DNA of 64,000 nucleotides from Saccharopolyspora thermophila (GCF_014646075.1 NZ_BMMT01000008.1:175687-239686), one strand, 5' to 3'. Positions 8,032 to 17,300 are shown, numbered from the stretch's first letter. The notes: generated by a model not told the origin, from the sequence alone. Program-made: numbers and translations.

Positions 8032-8649
8032 GTGAGCAACCCCGTGAAGCTCAGCGTCATCTACTACTCGTCGACCGGCGTCGGCACCGAGATCGCCAAC
8101 ACGCTGGTTGCCGAGGCGGAAGCCGCCGGCGCCGAGGTGCGGCTGCGTCGTGTCCCCGAACTCGCCCCTGACGCGGCGATCGACAGCAACCCCGCGTGGC
8201 GCGCCAACGTCGAGGCCACCCGGTCGGTGCCCGAGGCCACCCCGGACGACGTGGTGTGGGCCGACGCGGTGATCTTCGGCTCGCCGACTCGGTTCGGCAA
8301 CATCGCCTCGCAGCTCAAGCAGTTCATCGACACCCTCGGCGGCCAGTGGGCGCAGGGCCAGCTCGCCGACAAAATCTACAGCGGCTTCACCTCCAGCTCC
8401 ACCGCGCACGGCGGGCAGGAGTCCACGCTGCTGGCGCTGTACAACACCTTCCACCACTTCGGTGGCATCGTGGTGGCCCCGGGCTTCACCGACGGCGCCA
8501 AGTTCGCCGACGGCAACCCGTACGGGACCAGCCACGTCGACGCCCAGGGCGCGAACAAGGTCGACGACGTCACCCGCGCCGCGGCGGCCGTGCAGGCCCG
8601 CCGCGTGGTCGCCATCGCCCGCGCCCTGAAGAACGGCCAGGCGTCCTGA
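8032..8649 (+). CDS. wrbA: NAD(P)H:quinone oxidoreductase, WrbA type
   Basis: A 205-residue flavodoxin-fold protein. It starts at GTG 8032 with CAGGAG about 9 bases upstream. The phosphate loop of FMN is YYSSTGVGTEIA (11-22) and the second flavin loop is FGSPTRFGNIASQLKQFID. WrbA proteins reduce quinones by two electrons with NAD(P)H and limit redox cycling. The length is normal and no residues are obviously missing. The gene stands alone downstream of the putative MarR operators, which fits induction by quinones or other electrophiles. Confidence 0.9.
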   Translation: MSNPVKLSVIYYSSTGVGTEIANTLVAEAEAAGAEVRLRRVPELAPDAAIDSNPAWRANVEATRSVPEATPDDVVWADAVIFGSPTRFGNIASQLKQFIDTLGGQWAQGQLADKIYSGFTSSSTAHGGQESTLLALYNTFHHFGGIVVAPGFTDGAKFADGNPYGTSHVDAQGANKVDDVTRAAAAVQARRVVAIARALKNGQAS

Positions 8650-8675
8650 TCCCACGCAGGTGATCACCCCGTGAG

Positions 8676-8755
8676 CCCCCAAGTTTCCCGACCTCAGGCG
8701 AATTCGGGAACCTCGTGCGGGGTATCCTTCCAAGGATAGGCAACACTTGGGGGCT
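8676..8755. repeat. Dispersed intergenic repeat, copy B, inside a larger inverted repeat
   Basis: A minus-strand arm of the repeat family (8676-8710, CCCCCAAGTTTCCCGACCTC then AGGCGAATTCGGGAA). It is enclosed by AGCCCCCAAGT (8675-8685) and its exact complement ACTTGGGGGCT (8745-8755). A perfect hairpin TATCCTT-CC-AAGGATA (8723-8738) lies in the loop. It sits between the convergent wrbA and phosphopantetheinyl transferase genes. Confidence 0.6.
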
Positions 8756-8808
8756 TTCGGGGGTGGGGACGCGGGTTCGCCGCGTGTGGACTGTGGTCGT
8801 CCGTGGGT

Positions 8809-8830
8809 GCCGGGTGGGGGAGCACCCGGC
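8809..8830. terminator. Hairpin between wrbA and the convergent gene
   Basis: GCCGGGTG-GGGGAG-CACCCGGC, an 8-bp GC stem just after the stop codon of the minus-strand gene at 8855. It probably terminates that gene; there is no T-run, as usual in high-GC actinomycetes. Confidence 0.5.
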
Positions 8831-8854
8831 CGGTGCGCGTGGGCTCCTCCGCGC

Positions 8855-9508
8855 TCACAACCGGGGCACGGCGATCGCCGTGACCACCAGGCCGTCGCGG
8901 GCCAGCCACCGGCCGGTGAACCCGGTCAGCGGTCGTCCGTCCACCGGCGGGCCCTGCTTGCGCAGCCGCGCGGTGAAGGTGCCCTCGCCGAACTCCAGCT
9001 CCGCGTCCTCGAACCCCAGCCACTCCCGGGCCAGCGGATACCACGCCTTGTAGACGGATTCCTTGCAGCTGAACAGGATGCGATCCCAGTGCACCGAAGG
9101 TCGCGCCGCCGACAGCCGCACCAGCCGCTCCCGCTCCGTCGGCAGCGAGACGACGTCCAGCACACCGTCGGGCAACCGGTCGTGCGGCTCGGCGTCGATG
9201 CCGACGGCGTGCACCTGGTCCTTCCGCGCGGCCACCGCCGCCCGGTAGCCCGCGCAGTGCGTGATGCTGCCGATCACCCCCGCGGGCCACTGCGGTGCCC
9301 CGCGCTCCCCGGGCAGCAGCGGCGCGGGCTCGACGCCCAACCGCTCCAGCGCCCGCCGCGCGCACCAGCGGCCGGTGGTGAACTCCCGCCGGCGCTTGTC
9401 GACCGCGCGCGCGATCACGGCCTCCTCCTCGGCGAACAGCACGGCGTCCGGCGGATCGGCGAACGCCTCGGCGGAACTGACCTGGGTGGGCAGCAGTTCC
9501 TCAATCAC
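8855..9508 (-). CDS. 4'-phosphopantetheinyl transferase, Sfp/EntD superfamily
   Basis: A 217-residue enzyme starting at GTG 9508 with GGAGGG 7 bases upstream. Magnesium-binding GIDAEPHD is at 103-110 (Asp105, Glu107), and FSCKESVYKAWYP (147-157 region) carries the catalytic Glu150 and Lys154. An RRREFTTGRWCAR segment typical of the EntD-like group is near residue 40. It transfers phosphopantetheine from CoA to Ser of carrier proteins in polyketide, nonribosomal peptide or fatty-acid synthesis. There is no carrier-protein gene near it in this window, so it probably serves clusters elsewhere in the genome. Confidence 0.93.
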   Translation of the reverse strand: MIEELLPTQVSSAEAFADPPDAVLFAEEEAVIARAVDKRRREFTTGRWCARRALERLGVEPAPLLPGERGAPQWPAGVIGSITHCAGYRAAVAARKDQVHAVGIDAEPHDRLPDGVLDVVSLPTERERLVRLSAARPSVHWDRILFSCKESVYKAWYPLAREWLGFEDAELEFGEGTFTARLRKQGPPVDGRPLTGFTGRWLARDGLVVTAIAVPRL

Positions 9509-9607
9509 CGTCGGCCCTCCACCCGGGGCGTGGACATCTGCACGCAGCCACCGTAGCGCGGCGCGCCGAGGTGTGATCGAGCACCAATCCCACTTCGTGG
9601 GGTTGGG

Positions 9608-9636
9608 TTTACAGCGGCGGACCGCGTCGATACCGT
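9608..9636 (+). promoter_or_regulatory. Sigma-70-type promoter giving a leaderless transcript
   Basis: TTTACA (9608-9613), a 17-base spacer, then TACCGT (9631-9636). The expected start point 7-8 bases downstream coincides with the ATG at 9644, so the leader-peptide mRNA should begin at or next to its start codon. Confidence 0.65.
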
Positions 9637-9643
9637 CAGCCCC

Positions 9644-9718
9644 ATGATCCGGACAGCGGCCCTGACCACACGGGGGTACGTGGACTTCCTCCGCGTGTCC
9701 TCCGCACTCTGTTGCTGA
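9644..9718 (+). CDS. Cys-Cys leader peptide upstream of the sulfonate-type ABC transporter
   Basis: A 24-codon reading frame beginning MIRTAALTTRGYVDFL and ending RVSSALCC, followed directly by TGA. Short actinobacterial leader peptides of this kind, with ..VDLLRVSSALC-like C-termini, are known upstream of sulfur-assimilation genes; polycysteine leaderless frames in mycobacteria act as cysteine-responsive attenuators. Here a TTTACA-N17-TACCGT promoter places the transcription start on the ATG itself, so no ribosome-binding site is needed. The two terminal Cys codons would stall ribosomes when cysteinyl-tRNA is scarce. The downstream gene is an SsuC-like permease (start 9845, 126 bases later), which fits control by cysteine supply. 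The peptide itself probably has no other function. Confidence 0.75.
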   Translation: MIRTAALTTRGYVDFLRVSSALCC

Positions 9719-9844
9719 CGCCCTGATCCGCCTTCACGCGCGCCGGTCCGGCGCGTGCTCCTGCTTCCCGAACTCTTCTTCCGTGCTCGCAGCAGCGCGG
9801 CCCCGCCCGTGGCCGCGTTGCGCCCTGCCCTGCGGAGATCCCCC

Positions 9845-10714
9845 ATGACAGCGTCCCTGAGCAGTACCGGGCGCGCGCCCACCGAAGCGCGCGCCGACCG
9901 AGATCCGATCCCCGTGACCACCGTGCGGACCCGCACCGCCCGGCGCGAGAACCGCGTTCCCCGCTGGGTTTTCAAACTCGTCAGCCCCGTCGCGCTGGTG
10001 GCGCTCTGGCAGCTGCTCAGCAGCACCGGGGTGCTCAGCGACGACATCCTGGCCTCGCCCGCCACGGTGCTGGGCACCGGGGTGGGACTGTGGGAGGAAG
10101 GCCGCCTCCAGGAGGCGATCCTGACCTCCGTGCAGCGCGTCGGCGCGGGCCTGGCCATCGGCGTCGTGGCGGCCGTGGTGCTGGCCACGCTGTCGGGGCT
10201 GTTCCGCCGCGGCGAGGACATCATCGACGCCCCCATGCAGATGCTGCGCACAGTGCCGGTGATCGGCCTGATCCCGCTGCTGATCATCTGGTTCGGCATC
10301 GGCGAGCAGCCCAAGATCGTGCTCATCTCGCTGGCGGTGACCTTCCCGCTGTACATGAACATCTACGGCGGCATCCGCAACGTCGACGCCGGGCTGGTGG
10401 AGGCCGCCAAGACCCTCGGCCTGGGCTGGTTCGCGCAGGTGCGGCACGTCATCCTGCCCGCCGCCATGCCCAACGCCCTGGTCGGGCTGCGGTACTCGCT
10501 GGGTTCGGCGTGGCTGGCGCTGGTGTTCGGCGAGACCATCAACGCCACCGCGGGCATCGGCTACGAGATGAACATGGCACGCGAGTTCCTGCAGACCGAC
10601 GTCATCGTGGTCTGCCTGGTGCTCTACGCGTTGCTCGGCCTCGTCGCCGACTTCGTCGTCCGACTGCTGGAGAGGGTGGTGCTGGCATGGCGACCGGCGT
10701 TCAGCGGCGCGTAG
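9845..10714 (+). CDS. ABC transporter permease, SsuC/TauC (sulfonate/nitrate) type
   Basis: A 289-residue inner-membrane permease. The ATG 9845 follows GGAGATCCCCC. About six membrane segments are predicted; the cytoplasmic EAA loop that touches the ATPase is EAAKTLGLGWFAQVRHVILP (186-205). FGETINATAGIGYEM is conserved in the SsuC/TauC/NrtB group. The first ~40 residues are polar and Arg-rich. Its stop overlaps the ATPase start by 28 bases, which implies coupled translation. The Cys leader peptide upstream and the monooxygenase relic downstream both argue for an alkanesulfonate or related organosulfur substrate. No substrate-binding protein is encoded next to it. Confidence 0.88.
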   Translation: MTASLSSTGRAPTEARADRDPIPVTTVRTRTARRENRVPRWVFKLVSPVALVALWQLLSSTGVLSDDILASPATVLGTGVGLWEEGRLQEAILTSVQRVGAGLAIGVVAAVVLATLSGLFRRGEDIIDAPMQMLRTVPVIGLIPLLIIWFGIGEQPKIVLISLAVTFPLYMNIYGGIRNVDAGLVEAAKTLGLGWFAQVRHVILPAAMPNALVGLRYSLGSAWLALVFGETINATAGIGYEMNMAREFLQTDVIVVCLVLYALLGLVADFVVRLLERVVLAWRPAFSGA

Positions 10715-11418
10715 TGAAGCCGGCCGTGGTGCACGGGCTGACCCGCCGCTTCGGCGACCGTACCGTGCTCGACGAGCTCGACCTGGAGATCGAACCCGGC
10801 CAGTTCGTGGCGCTGCTCGGTCCGAGCGGCTGCGGCAAGAGCACCCTGCTGCGCATCCTCGCCGACCTCGACCGCGAGATCACCGGCGAGGTGGAGGTGG
10901 CGGCGCGCCGTGCGGTGGCGTTCCAGGCACCGCGGCTGATGCCGTGGAAGCGCGTGTGGCGCAACGTGGTCCTCGGCCTGCCCGGGCGGCCGGACAAGCA
11001 ACGGGCGGTCGCCGCGCTGGAGGAGGTCGGGCTCGGCCACCGGGTCGACGTCTGGCCCAAGGTGCTCTCCGGCGGCGAGGCGCAGCGCGCGTCGCTGGCC
11101 CGGGCCCTGGTGCGCGAACCGGACCTGCTGCTGCTCGACGAACCGTTCTCGGCGCTGGACGCGCTGACCCGGATCAGGGCGCAGCAACTGGTCGGCCAGC
11201 TGTGGCAGCGGCACGGCTGCGCCATCCTGCTCGTCACCCACGACGTGGAGGAGGCCCTGCTGCTGGCCGACCGCGTGCTGGTGATGCGCGACGGGCGCAT
11301 CCGCTACGACCAGGTCCTCGACCTGGAGCGCCCCCGCGACGTCGCCGACCCAACCTTCGTCGCCCTGCGCGCGGACCTGCTGTCCTGGCTGGGCGTCGGA
11401 ACGCGCGAGCAGGAATGA
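10687..11418 (+). CDS. ABC transporter ATP-binding protein, SsuB/TauB type
   Basis: A 243-residue ATPase starting at ATG 10687, inside the end of the permease gene. Walker A GPSGCGKST is at 45-53, the Q-loop at Gln80 (FQAPRLMPW), the signature LSGGE at 127-131, Walker B LLLLDEP up to 153 and the switch His185 in VTHDVEEA. All catalytic elements are intact. The APRLMPW Q-loop context is usual in the nitrate/sulfonate/taurine subfamily. It pairs with the preceding permease. An SsuD-like monooxygenase relic starts within its last codons (ATG 11415 overlaps the TGA at 11416-11418). Confidence 0.9.
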   Translation: MATGVQRRVVKPAVVHGLTRRFGDRTVLDELDLEIEPGQFVALLGPSGCGKSTLLRILADLDREITGEVEVAARRAVAFQAPRLMPWKRVWRNVVLGLPGRPDKQRAVAALEEVGLGHRVDVWPKVLSGGEAQRASLARALVREPDLLLLDEPFSALDALTRIRAQQLVGQLWQRHGCAILLVTHDVEEALLLADRVLVMRDGRIRYDQVLDLERPRDVADPTFVALRADLLSWLGVGTREQE

Positions 11419-11545
11419 TCGCCGAGTTCATCGGGATGATCGGGGCGCGGCAACACGTCGGAGATCCACGCCGCCGGGGGAGCACCGGCGGCCCCGGACT
11501 TCCTGCGCCGCTTCGCGACGGCGACCACCCGGGCCCGGGTACCCG
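11415..11545 (+). pseudogene. Relic of an SsuD-like alkanesulfonate monooxygenase (5' end only, frameshifted)
   Basis: The frame begins at ATG 11415, overlapping the ATPase stop, and reads MIAEFIGMIGARQ. After the CGG codon at about 11448 a one-base shift is needed to continue as NTSEIHAAGG..PDFLRRFATA. Flavin-dependent SsuD-like luciferase-family enzymes begin in just this way (EFIGMIGTR.xSEIHP...RRFA.A). Only about 45 codons of an expected ~380 remain, and the similarity dissolves before the next gene at 11582. So an ancestral permease-ATPase-monooxygenase operon appears to have lost its enzyme. The family assignment rests on recalled consensus, not a search. Confidence 0.6.
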
Positions 11546-11581
11546 GTGGGCGCACGCTCAGACGTCGCGGGGGGAGAGATC

Positions 11582-12376
11582 ATGACGACCATCGTGCGGG
11601 CCCACGACGTGGCCCGAACCGACCACGCGCACGCGACCGACCTGATGCGCCCGGAAGTGGAGGCGATGCAGGCGCTGCTCGGCGAGCTGCCCGCCTCGGA
11701 GTGGCTGGTGGAGACCGACTGCCCCGGCTGGACGGTGCGCGACGTCGTCTCCCACCTGATCGGCAACGCCGAGGTCACCCTGGACAACGAGCTGATGGCG
11801 CGGCGGGTCCGGGAGGGCACCGAGCGTTACCCGCGGCTGCCCCTGCTGAACGCGATGAACGAGGCGGCGGTCGACGGCTGGCGGGACCGGCAGACCAACG
11901 AGCTCGCCACCGAGTTCACCCGCCTGTGGTGGCAGCTGCTCGACGCACTGCCGTCGATGCCGGACGCGGTGCGTGACCGCATGTTCGACAGCGGCTACCC
12001 GGACGTGCCGCCGGTGTCCCTGGGCTACGTCGTGGACGTGGTCCTGACCCGGGACATGTGGATGCACCGCATCGACATCTGCCGCGCCACGGGCCGCACG
12101 TTCGCCACTCACGCCCACGACAGGGGAGTGGTGGAGCAGGTCCTGCGGGACCTCGACGACGAATGGGCGGGCCCGGCGTTCGTCCTGCACCTGACGGGAG
12201 CGGTGCCGGGGGACTGGCAGATCGGCGACGACGCCCCGGTGGCGGCGCTTCAGGGAGACGCCCTGGGCGTGATGAGAAGCCTCTCCGGGCGGCGGGCCCC
12301 GGAAGCGAACGTCACGGTCCACCGAGGAGAACCCGGCCTCGCGCCCACGCTCCAGTCAGCTCGGGTCATCTTCTGA
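11582..12376 (+). CDS. Maleylpyruvate isomerase-family (mycothiol-dependent, DinB-like) protein
   Basis: A 264-residue protein with ATG 11582 preceded by GGGGGAGAG. The N-terminal MDMPI/DinB-like metal domain has PGWTVRDVVSHLIGN, with a probable metal His in SHL. A second pair is in DMWMHRIDICRATG (HxxD). The C-terminal half resembles the small alpha/beta domain found in TIGR03083-type proteins. Family members are metal enzymes, some using mycothiol in thiol transfer or isomerisation. It directly follows the monooxygenase relic and may have belonged to the same organosulfur operon; its substrate is unknown. Confidence 0.85.
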   Translation: MTTIVRAHDVARTDHAHATDLMRPEVEAMQALLGELPASEWLVETDCPGWTVRDVVSHLIGNAEVTLDNELMARRVREGTERYPRLPLLNAMNEAAVDGWRDRQTNELATEFTRLWWQLLDALPSMPDAVRDRMFDSGYPDVPPVSLGYVVDVVLTRDMWMHRIDICRATGRTFATHAHDRGVVEQVLRDLDDEWAGPAFVLHLTGAVPGDWQIGDDAPVAALQGDALGVMRSLSGRRAPEANVTVHRGEPGLAPTLQSARVIF

Positions 12377-12609
12377 CCGCAGGTCCTCCGGCCGTCACCC
12401 TCCCGGCCGGGGTCCCCGCCGATCCGGGCGACATCGTGCCCCATCCAGGCATGATCCGGCCTGATCGGCGAGGCGCGCGCGGGGCCGGGGCCGCGGTGGG
12501 TTAGAGTCTTCCGGTTCTTCACGGGTATCCCCGCGACCTGGCGAGCTCGGCGTGATCGGCCGATCACGCTCCGACGATCAGCGCCGGTCGCACGACCGAG
12601 AGGACCCAG

Positions 12610-13872
12610 TTGGCCACGGTGCAGTTCGAGTCCGGCCACGCTGCCCCGAAGTTCGACGGGCTGGCGGACCGGCTCCGCGGATTCGTCGTCAACCACTCCC
12701 GCGCGATCATCGGGATCGCCGTCCCGGCCCTCGTCGCGTCCTTCGTCCTGCTGGTCCTGCTCGGGCGGGCGGGCCTGGACAGCCGGGCGGGCATCGACTA
12801 CCAGGTGTACCGCTGGGCGGTGCACACCTGGCTGGTCGGCGGGGACATCATGAACAGCGCTCCGACGGTGAGCATCGGGCGCGTGCTGCCGTGGGTGTAC
12901 CCGCCGTTCGCGCTGGTGCCGCTGCTGCCGTTCGCGCTGTTGCCGTTCATCGTCGGGCTGGTCGCGCTCTACATCGTCGACCTGCTGGCCATCGGGGCGG
13001 CGCTGTACCTGGTCACGCGGCACATGTGGCCGTCGGTGGGGGCGCGCGGGGCGGCCGCGGTGGCGATGGGGCTGCTGCCGTTCACGTTGTTCCTCGAGCC
13101 GGTCTACGCCTCGTTCGGGCTGGGCCAGATCAACATCGCGCTGATGGGCCTGGTGATCGTCGACTGCCTGGCGTTTTACCCGCGCTGGCCGCGGGGCCTG
13201 CTGGTCGGCGTCGCCGCTGCGATCAAACTCACGCCCGCCGCCTTCCTGCTCTTCTTCGTGTTCCGCCGGGACCACCGGGCGGCGGTGGTCGCCGCGGGGA
13301 CGGCCGTGCTGAGCACCCTCGCCGGTTTCGGCCTGAACTACCAGGCCGCGGTGGACTACTGGTTCGGCAGGGGCCCGGCGCACGGCGTCAGCGGTTCGGC
13401 CTTCCACACCAACCAGTCGATCATGGGCGGGCTGGCCCGCCTGGAACTCACGCCGGTCGTGCGGAACGCGGTGTGGCTGGTGCTGGTGCTGGCCTGCACC
13501 GCCGTCGTGGTGTTCGCCATCCGGCGCGTGGAACCGGCGCTTGCGGTGGTGGCCAACGGGCTGTTGGCGCTGCTCGTCTCTCCGACCTCGTGGTCGGACC
13601 ACTGGGTGTGGTGTGCTCCCGGTCTGCTGGTGCTGCTGGGGTGCGCCGTTCGGCTGCGCAGCCCCGGCTGGCTGGTGACCTTCGGGGTGGTGCTGGTGGC
13701 GGTGCTGACCGCCTCCTTCCGGATGCTGCCCGACGGCCCGCCGTGGACGCCGCTGCAGCATCTGGTCGGCAACCCGTACCTGCTGATCGGCCTGGTCCTG
13801 ATCGCGCTCCTGGGGCGTTTTGCCCGGAATCGGACCGGGGTGCTGGCGATGGCCGGGCAGGCGCGGGAATAA
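12610..13872 (+). CDS. Polyprenyl-phosphate-mannose-type glycosyltransferase, GT87/DUF2029 family
   Basis: A 420-residue membrane protein with about 10 hydrophobic segments. The start is TTG 12610 with GAGAGGA about 7 bases upstream; GTG 12619 is an alternative. After the first membrane helix comes GIDYQVYRWA, where GT-C enzymes of this family place the catalytic Asp. WVYPPFALVPLLP and LGQINIALMGLVIVDC are typical GT87 segments, and a long loop contains FHTNQS. Relatives include mycobacterial PimE-like alpha-mannosyltransferases that use polyprenyl-phosphate mannose outside the membrane. It is isolated between unrelated genes, so its glycan target is unknown. Confidence 0.8.
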   Translation: MATVQFESGHAAPKFDGLADRLRGFVVNHSRAIIGIAVPALVASFVLLVLLGRAGLDSRAGIDYQVYRWAVHTWLVGGDIMNSAPTVSIGRVLPWVYPPFALVPLLPFALLPFIVGLVALYIVDLLAIGAALYLVTRHMWPSVGARGAAAVAMGLLPFTLFLEPVYASFGLGQINIALMGLVIVDCLAFYPRWPRGLLVGVAAAIKLTPAAFLLFFVFRRDHRAAVVAAGTAVLSTLAGFGLNYQAAVDYWFGRGPAHGVSGSAFHTNQSIMGGLARLELTPVVRNAVWLVLVLACTAVVVFAIRRVEPALAVVANGLLALLVSPTSWSDHWVWCAPGLLVLLGCAVRLRSPGWLVTFGVVLVAVLTASFRMLPDGPPWTPLQHLVGNPYLLIGLVLIALLGRFARNRTGVLAMAGQARE

Positions 13873-14337
13873 CGCGCGCCCGGCGGTCATACCCGGACCG
13901 GGAACCCCTTGGCATTCGGGTGAATTTCACTCGCGTTCGCCGGCGAATGCGGAACGTGCCCGCCCGCTCACCGCAAAACATGCGGTTCTGAACCGAATCC
14001 GAAAGCGGTAAGCAGCAATCTGCCGACGCGGCAAGGAGATCGTGAACAATGCCACTCGCATCGCTCGACAGTCGCGTATGGACAGTGTTGTCCAGTGGAA
14101 TATCGCGAGCTCACAGGGATTGTGACCGCGCCGTCCCAACGACTGAGAAGTTCGTCATCTCCGCGTAACTTGGCGTTACTCAATGGTAGCTTTCCCGGCG
14201 CTCGCTATGTAGAGTGCCTCAAACTGACCAAGAGTGCAACGGCGCATCCTTTTGTCAGTGCCCCCAAAGGTTCTTGCGGGTCCGCAGTGGGTGAGTCATG
14301 CCCTGGTGCGGGCCGCGGCCTGACGACGGGAGGTACG
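13873..14337. other. 465-base leader region of gltB
   Basis: The gap between the GT87 gene and gltB. It has lower GC content than the surrounding genes, especially 13970-14260. It contains a possible 27-codon upstream frame at 14042-14125 and a TAGAGT box at 14210-14215 without a convincing -35 element. I see no riboswitch I can name. A long regulated leader for glutamate synthase is plausible. Confidence 0.4.
14042..14125 (+). CDS. Possible upstream short frame before gltB
   Basis: GTG 14042 has AAGGAG 4-6 bases upstream and opens a 27-codon frame beginning [18 protein letters not shown] and stopping at 14123-14125. Three of its 27 codons are Gln and three are Asn, which would be notable for a gene making glutamate from glutamine. 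It could be a leader peptide, but its codon bias is weak and nothing else supports it. Confidence 0.2.
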   Translation: MNNATRIARQSRMDSVVQWNIASSQGL

Positions 14338-17300
14338 ATGCCCCTTTCCCACCATGTAAGAAGGACGGCGCAGCGTAGCGCCACCGACCGAGGTCTGTAC
14401 GACCCTGCCCACGAACACGACGCGTGCGGTGTCGCATTCGTCGCCGACCTGCGTGGTCGGCGCAGCCACGACCTGGTCCGCAAGGCGCTGACGGCGCTGC
14501 GGAACCTGGAGCACCGCGGCGCCAAGGGCGCCGACCCGGACACCGGTGACGGGGTCGGGCTGCTGACCCAGATCCCCGACGCGTTCTTCCGTGAGGTGGT
14601 GCCCTTCGCACTGCCCGAACCCGGTGCCTACGCGGTCGGCACCGCGTTCCTGCCCACCGCCGATGACGAAGCAGCGCAGGCGGTGGCCACCATCGAGCGA
14701 ATCGCGTCCGAAGAAGGACTGCGCGTGCTCGGCTGGCGCGAACTGCCGGTGGAGCCCAGCTGTGCCGGCAGCTCGGCGCGCGAGACGATGCCGGGTTTCC
14801 GTCAGCTGTTCCTCGGCCACGGCTCGGACGGCGCGCACAACGAGACGGCGCTGCAGTTCGAGCGCCGCGTGTTCTGCGTCCGCAAGCGTGCGGAGCACGA
14901 GGCCAACGTGTATTTCCCGAGCCTGTCGGCCCGCACCATCGTCTACAAGGGGATGCTGACCGAGGCGCAGCTGCCCGCGTTCTACCCCGACCTGCACGAC
15001 GAGCGTTTCACCAGCGCCATCGGGCTGGTGCACTCGCGGTTCTCCACGAACACGTTCCCGTCGTGGCCGCTGGCGCACCCGTACCGCTTCATCGCGCACA
15101 ACGGCGAGATCAACACGCTCAAGGGCAACCGCAACTGGATGCGGACCCGGGAGAGCATGCTGGCCACCGACCTGATCCCCGGTGACCTGCAGCGACTGTT
15201 CCCGATCGCCACCCCGGACGCCAGCGACTCGGCGACCTTCGACGAGGTGCTGGAACTGCTGCACCTGGGCGGCCGGTCGCTGCCGCACGCGGTGCTGATG
15301 ATGATTCCGGAGGCGTGGGAGAACCACGCCGAGATGGACCCGGCCCGCCGTGCCTTCTACGAGTTCCACAGCTACCTGATGGAACCGTGGGACGGCCCCG
15401 CGCTGGTGGCGTTCACCGACGGCACCCAGATCGGTGCCGTGCTGGACCGCAACGGTCTGCGCCCCGGCCGCTACTGGGTCACCGAGGACGGGCTCGTGGT
15501 GCTGGCCAGCGAGGTCGGCGTGCTCGACGTCGAGCCCCACAAGGTGGTCCGCAAGGGCCGGTTGCAGCCCGGCCGGATGTTCCTCGTCGACACCGCCGAG
15601 GGGCGGATCATCGACGACGACGAGATCAAGGGCCAGCTCGCCGCCGAGCACCCGTACCAGGAGTGGCTCGACGCCGGGGTCGTGCGCCTGTCCGACCTGC
15701 CCGACCGGGAACGGGAACTGCCCTCGCACGACTCGCTCGTGCACCGACAGCAGGTCTTCGGTTACACGCAGGAAGAACTGCGCGTGCTGCTCAAGCCCAT
15801 GGCCACCACCGGCGCCGAACCGGTCGGCTCGATGGGTAACGACGTGCCGTTCGCGGCGCTCTCCGCGCGCCCGCGCCAGCTGTTCGACTACTTCACCCAG
15901 CTCTTCGCGCAGGTCACCAACCCGCCGCTGGACGCGATCCGGGAAGAACTGGTCACCTCGCTGAGCACCCACGTTGGGCCCGAGCGCAACCTGCTCGACC
16001 ACCACCCGGACGCCTGCCGCCAGCTGGTGCTGCCGTTCCCGGTGCTGGACAACGAACAGCTCGCCCGCATCGTGCACATCAACGACGACGGCGAGCACCC
16101 GCACCTCAAACCCGCCGTGGTGTCCATGACCTACCACGTCGCCGGCGGCGGCGAGGCGCTGCGCCACCGGCTCGACGAGATCTGCGAGGAGGTCTCGGCC
16201 GCCGTCGACGACGGCGCGCACGTGCTGGTGCTGTCCGACCGCGCCGCCGACGCCGAGCACGCGCCGATCCCGTCGCTGCTGGCCACCGGCGCGGTGCACC
16301 ACCACCTGGTGCGGGAGAAGAAGCGCACCCAGGTGGGCTTGATCGTGGAAGCCGGCGACGTCCGCGAAGTGCACCACGTCGCCCTGCTCATCGGGTACGG
16401 CGCCGCCGCCGTCAACCCGTACGTGGCCATGGCCACCGTCGAGGACCTGGTTCGCCGCGGCGAAATCCGCGGCGTGGACGCCGAGCAGGCCACCAGCAAC
16501 CTGATCAAGGCGCTGGGCAAGGGCGTGCGCAAGACCATGTCCAAGATGGGCGTGTCCACAGTGGCCTCCTACACCGGCGCGCAGATCTTCGAGGCGATCG
16601 GTCTCGGCGAGGAGGTCGTGCAGCGGTGCTTCACCGGCACCACCTCTCGGCTTGGTGGCGTCGGATTCGACGTGCTGGCGGAGGAGGTCGCCGAACGGCA
16701 CCGCCGCGCCTACCCGGCCGACGGGGTGCGGGCGCCGCACCGCAGCCTGGAGGTCGGCGGCGAGTACCAGTGGCGGCGTGAGGGCGAACCGCACCTGTTC
16801 AACCCGAAGACGGTGTTCAAGCTCCAGCACTCCACGCGCAGCGGGCGCTACGACGTGTTCAAGGAGTACACCAGGTCCGTCGACGACCAGTCCCGCGAAC
16901 TGATGACACTGCGCGGGTTGTTCAGGTTCCGCGAGGGCGTGCGCAAACCGGTGCCGATCGAGGAGGTCGAGCCGGTTTCGTCCATCGTCAAGCGGTTCGC
17001 CACCGGCGCCATCTCCTACGGCTCCATCTCGCAGGAGATGCACGAGGTGCTGGCCATCGCGATGAACCGGCTGGGTGGCAAGTCCAACACCGGTGAGGGC
17101 GGCGAGGACGCCGAGCGGTTCACCCCCGACGCCAACGGCGACTCGCGCCGCTCGGCGATCAAGCAGGTGGCCTCCGGGCGCTTCGGGGTCACCAGCGAGT
17201 ACCTGGTCAACGCCGACGACATCCAGATCAAGATGGCGCAGGGCGCCAAGCCCGGCGAGGGCGGCCAGCTGCCCGGCCACAAGGTGTACCCGTGGGTGGC

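Noticed and set aside
8855..9508. Phosphopantetheinyl transferase as a sign of a biosynthetic gene cluster here
   Set aside because: No carrier protein, ketosynthase or adenylation-condensation gene accompanies it; the acyl-CoA ligases in the window are far away.
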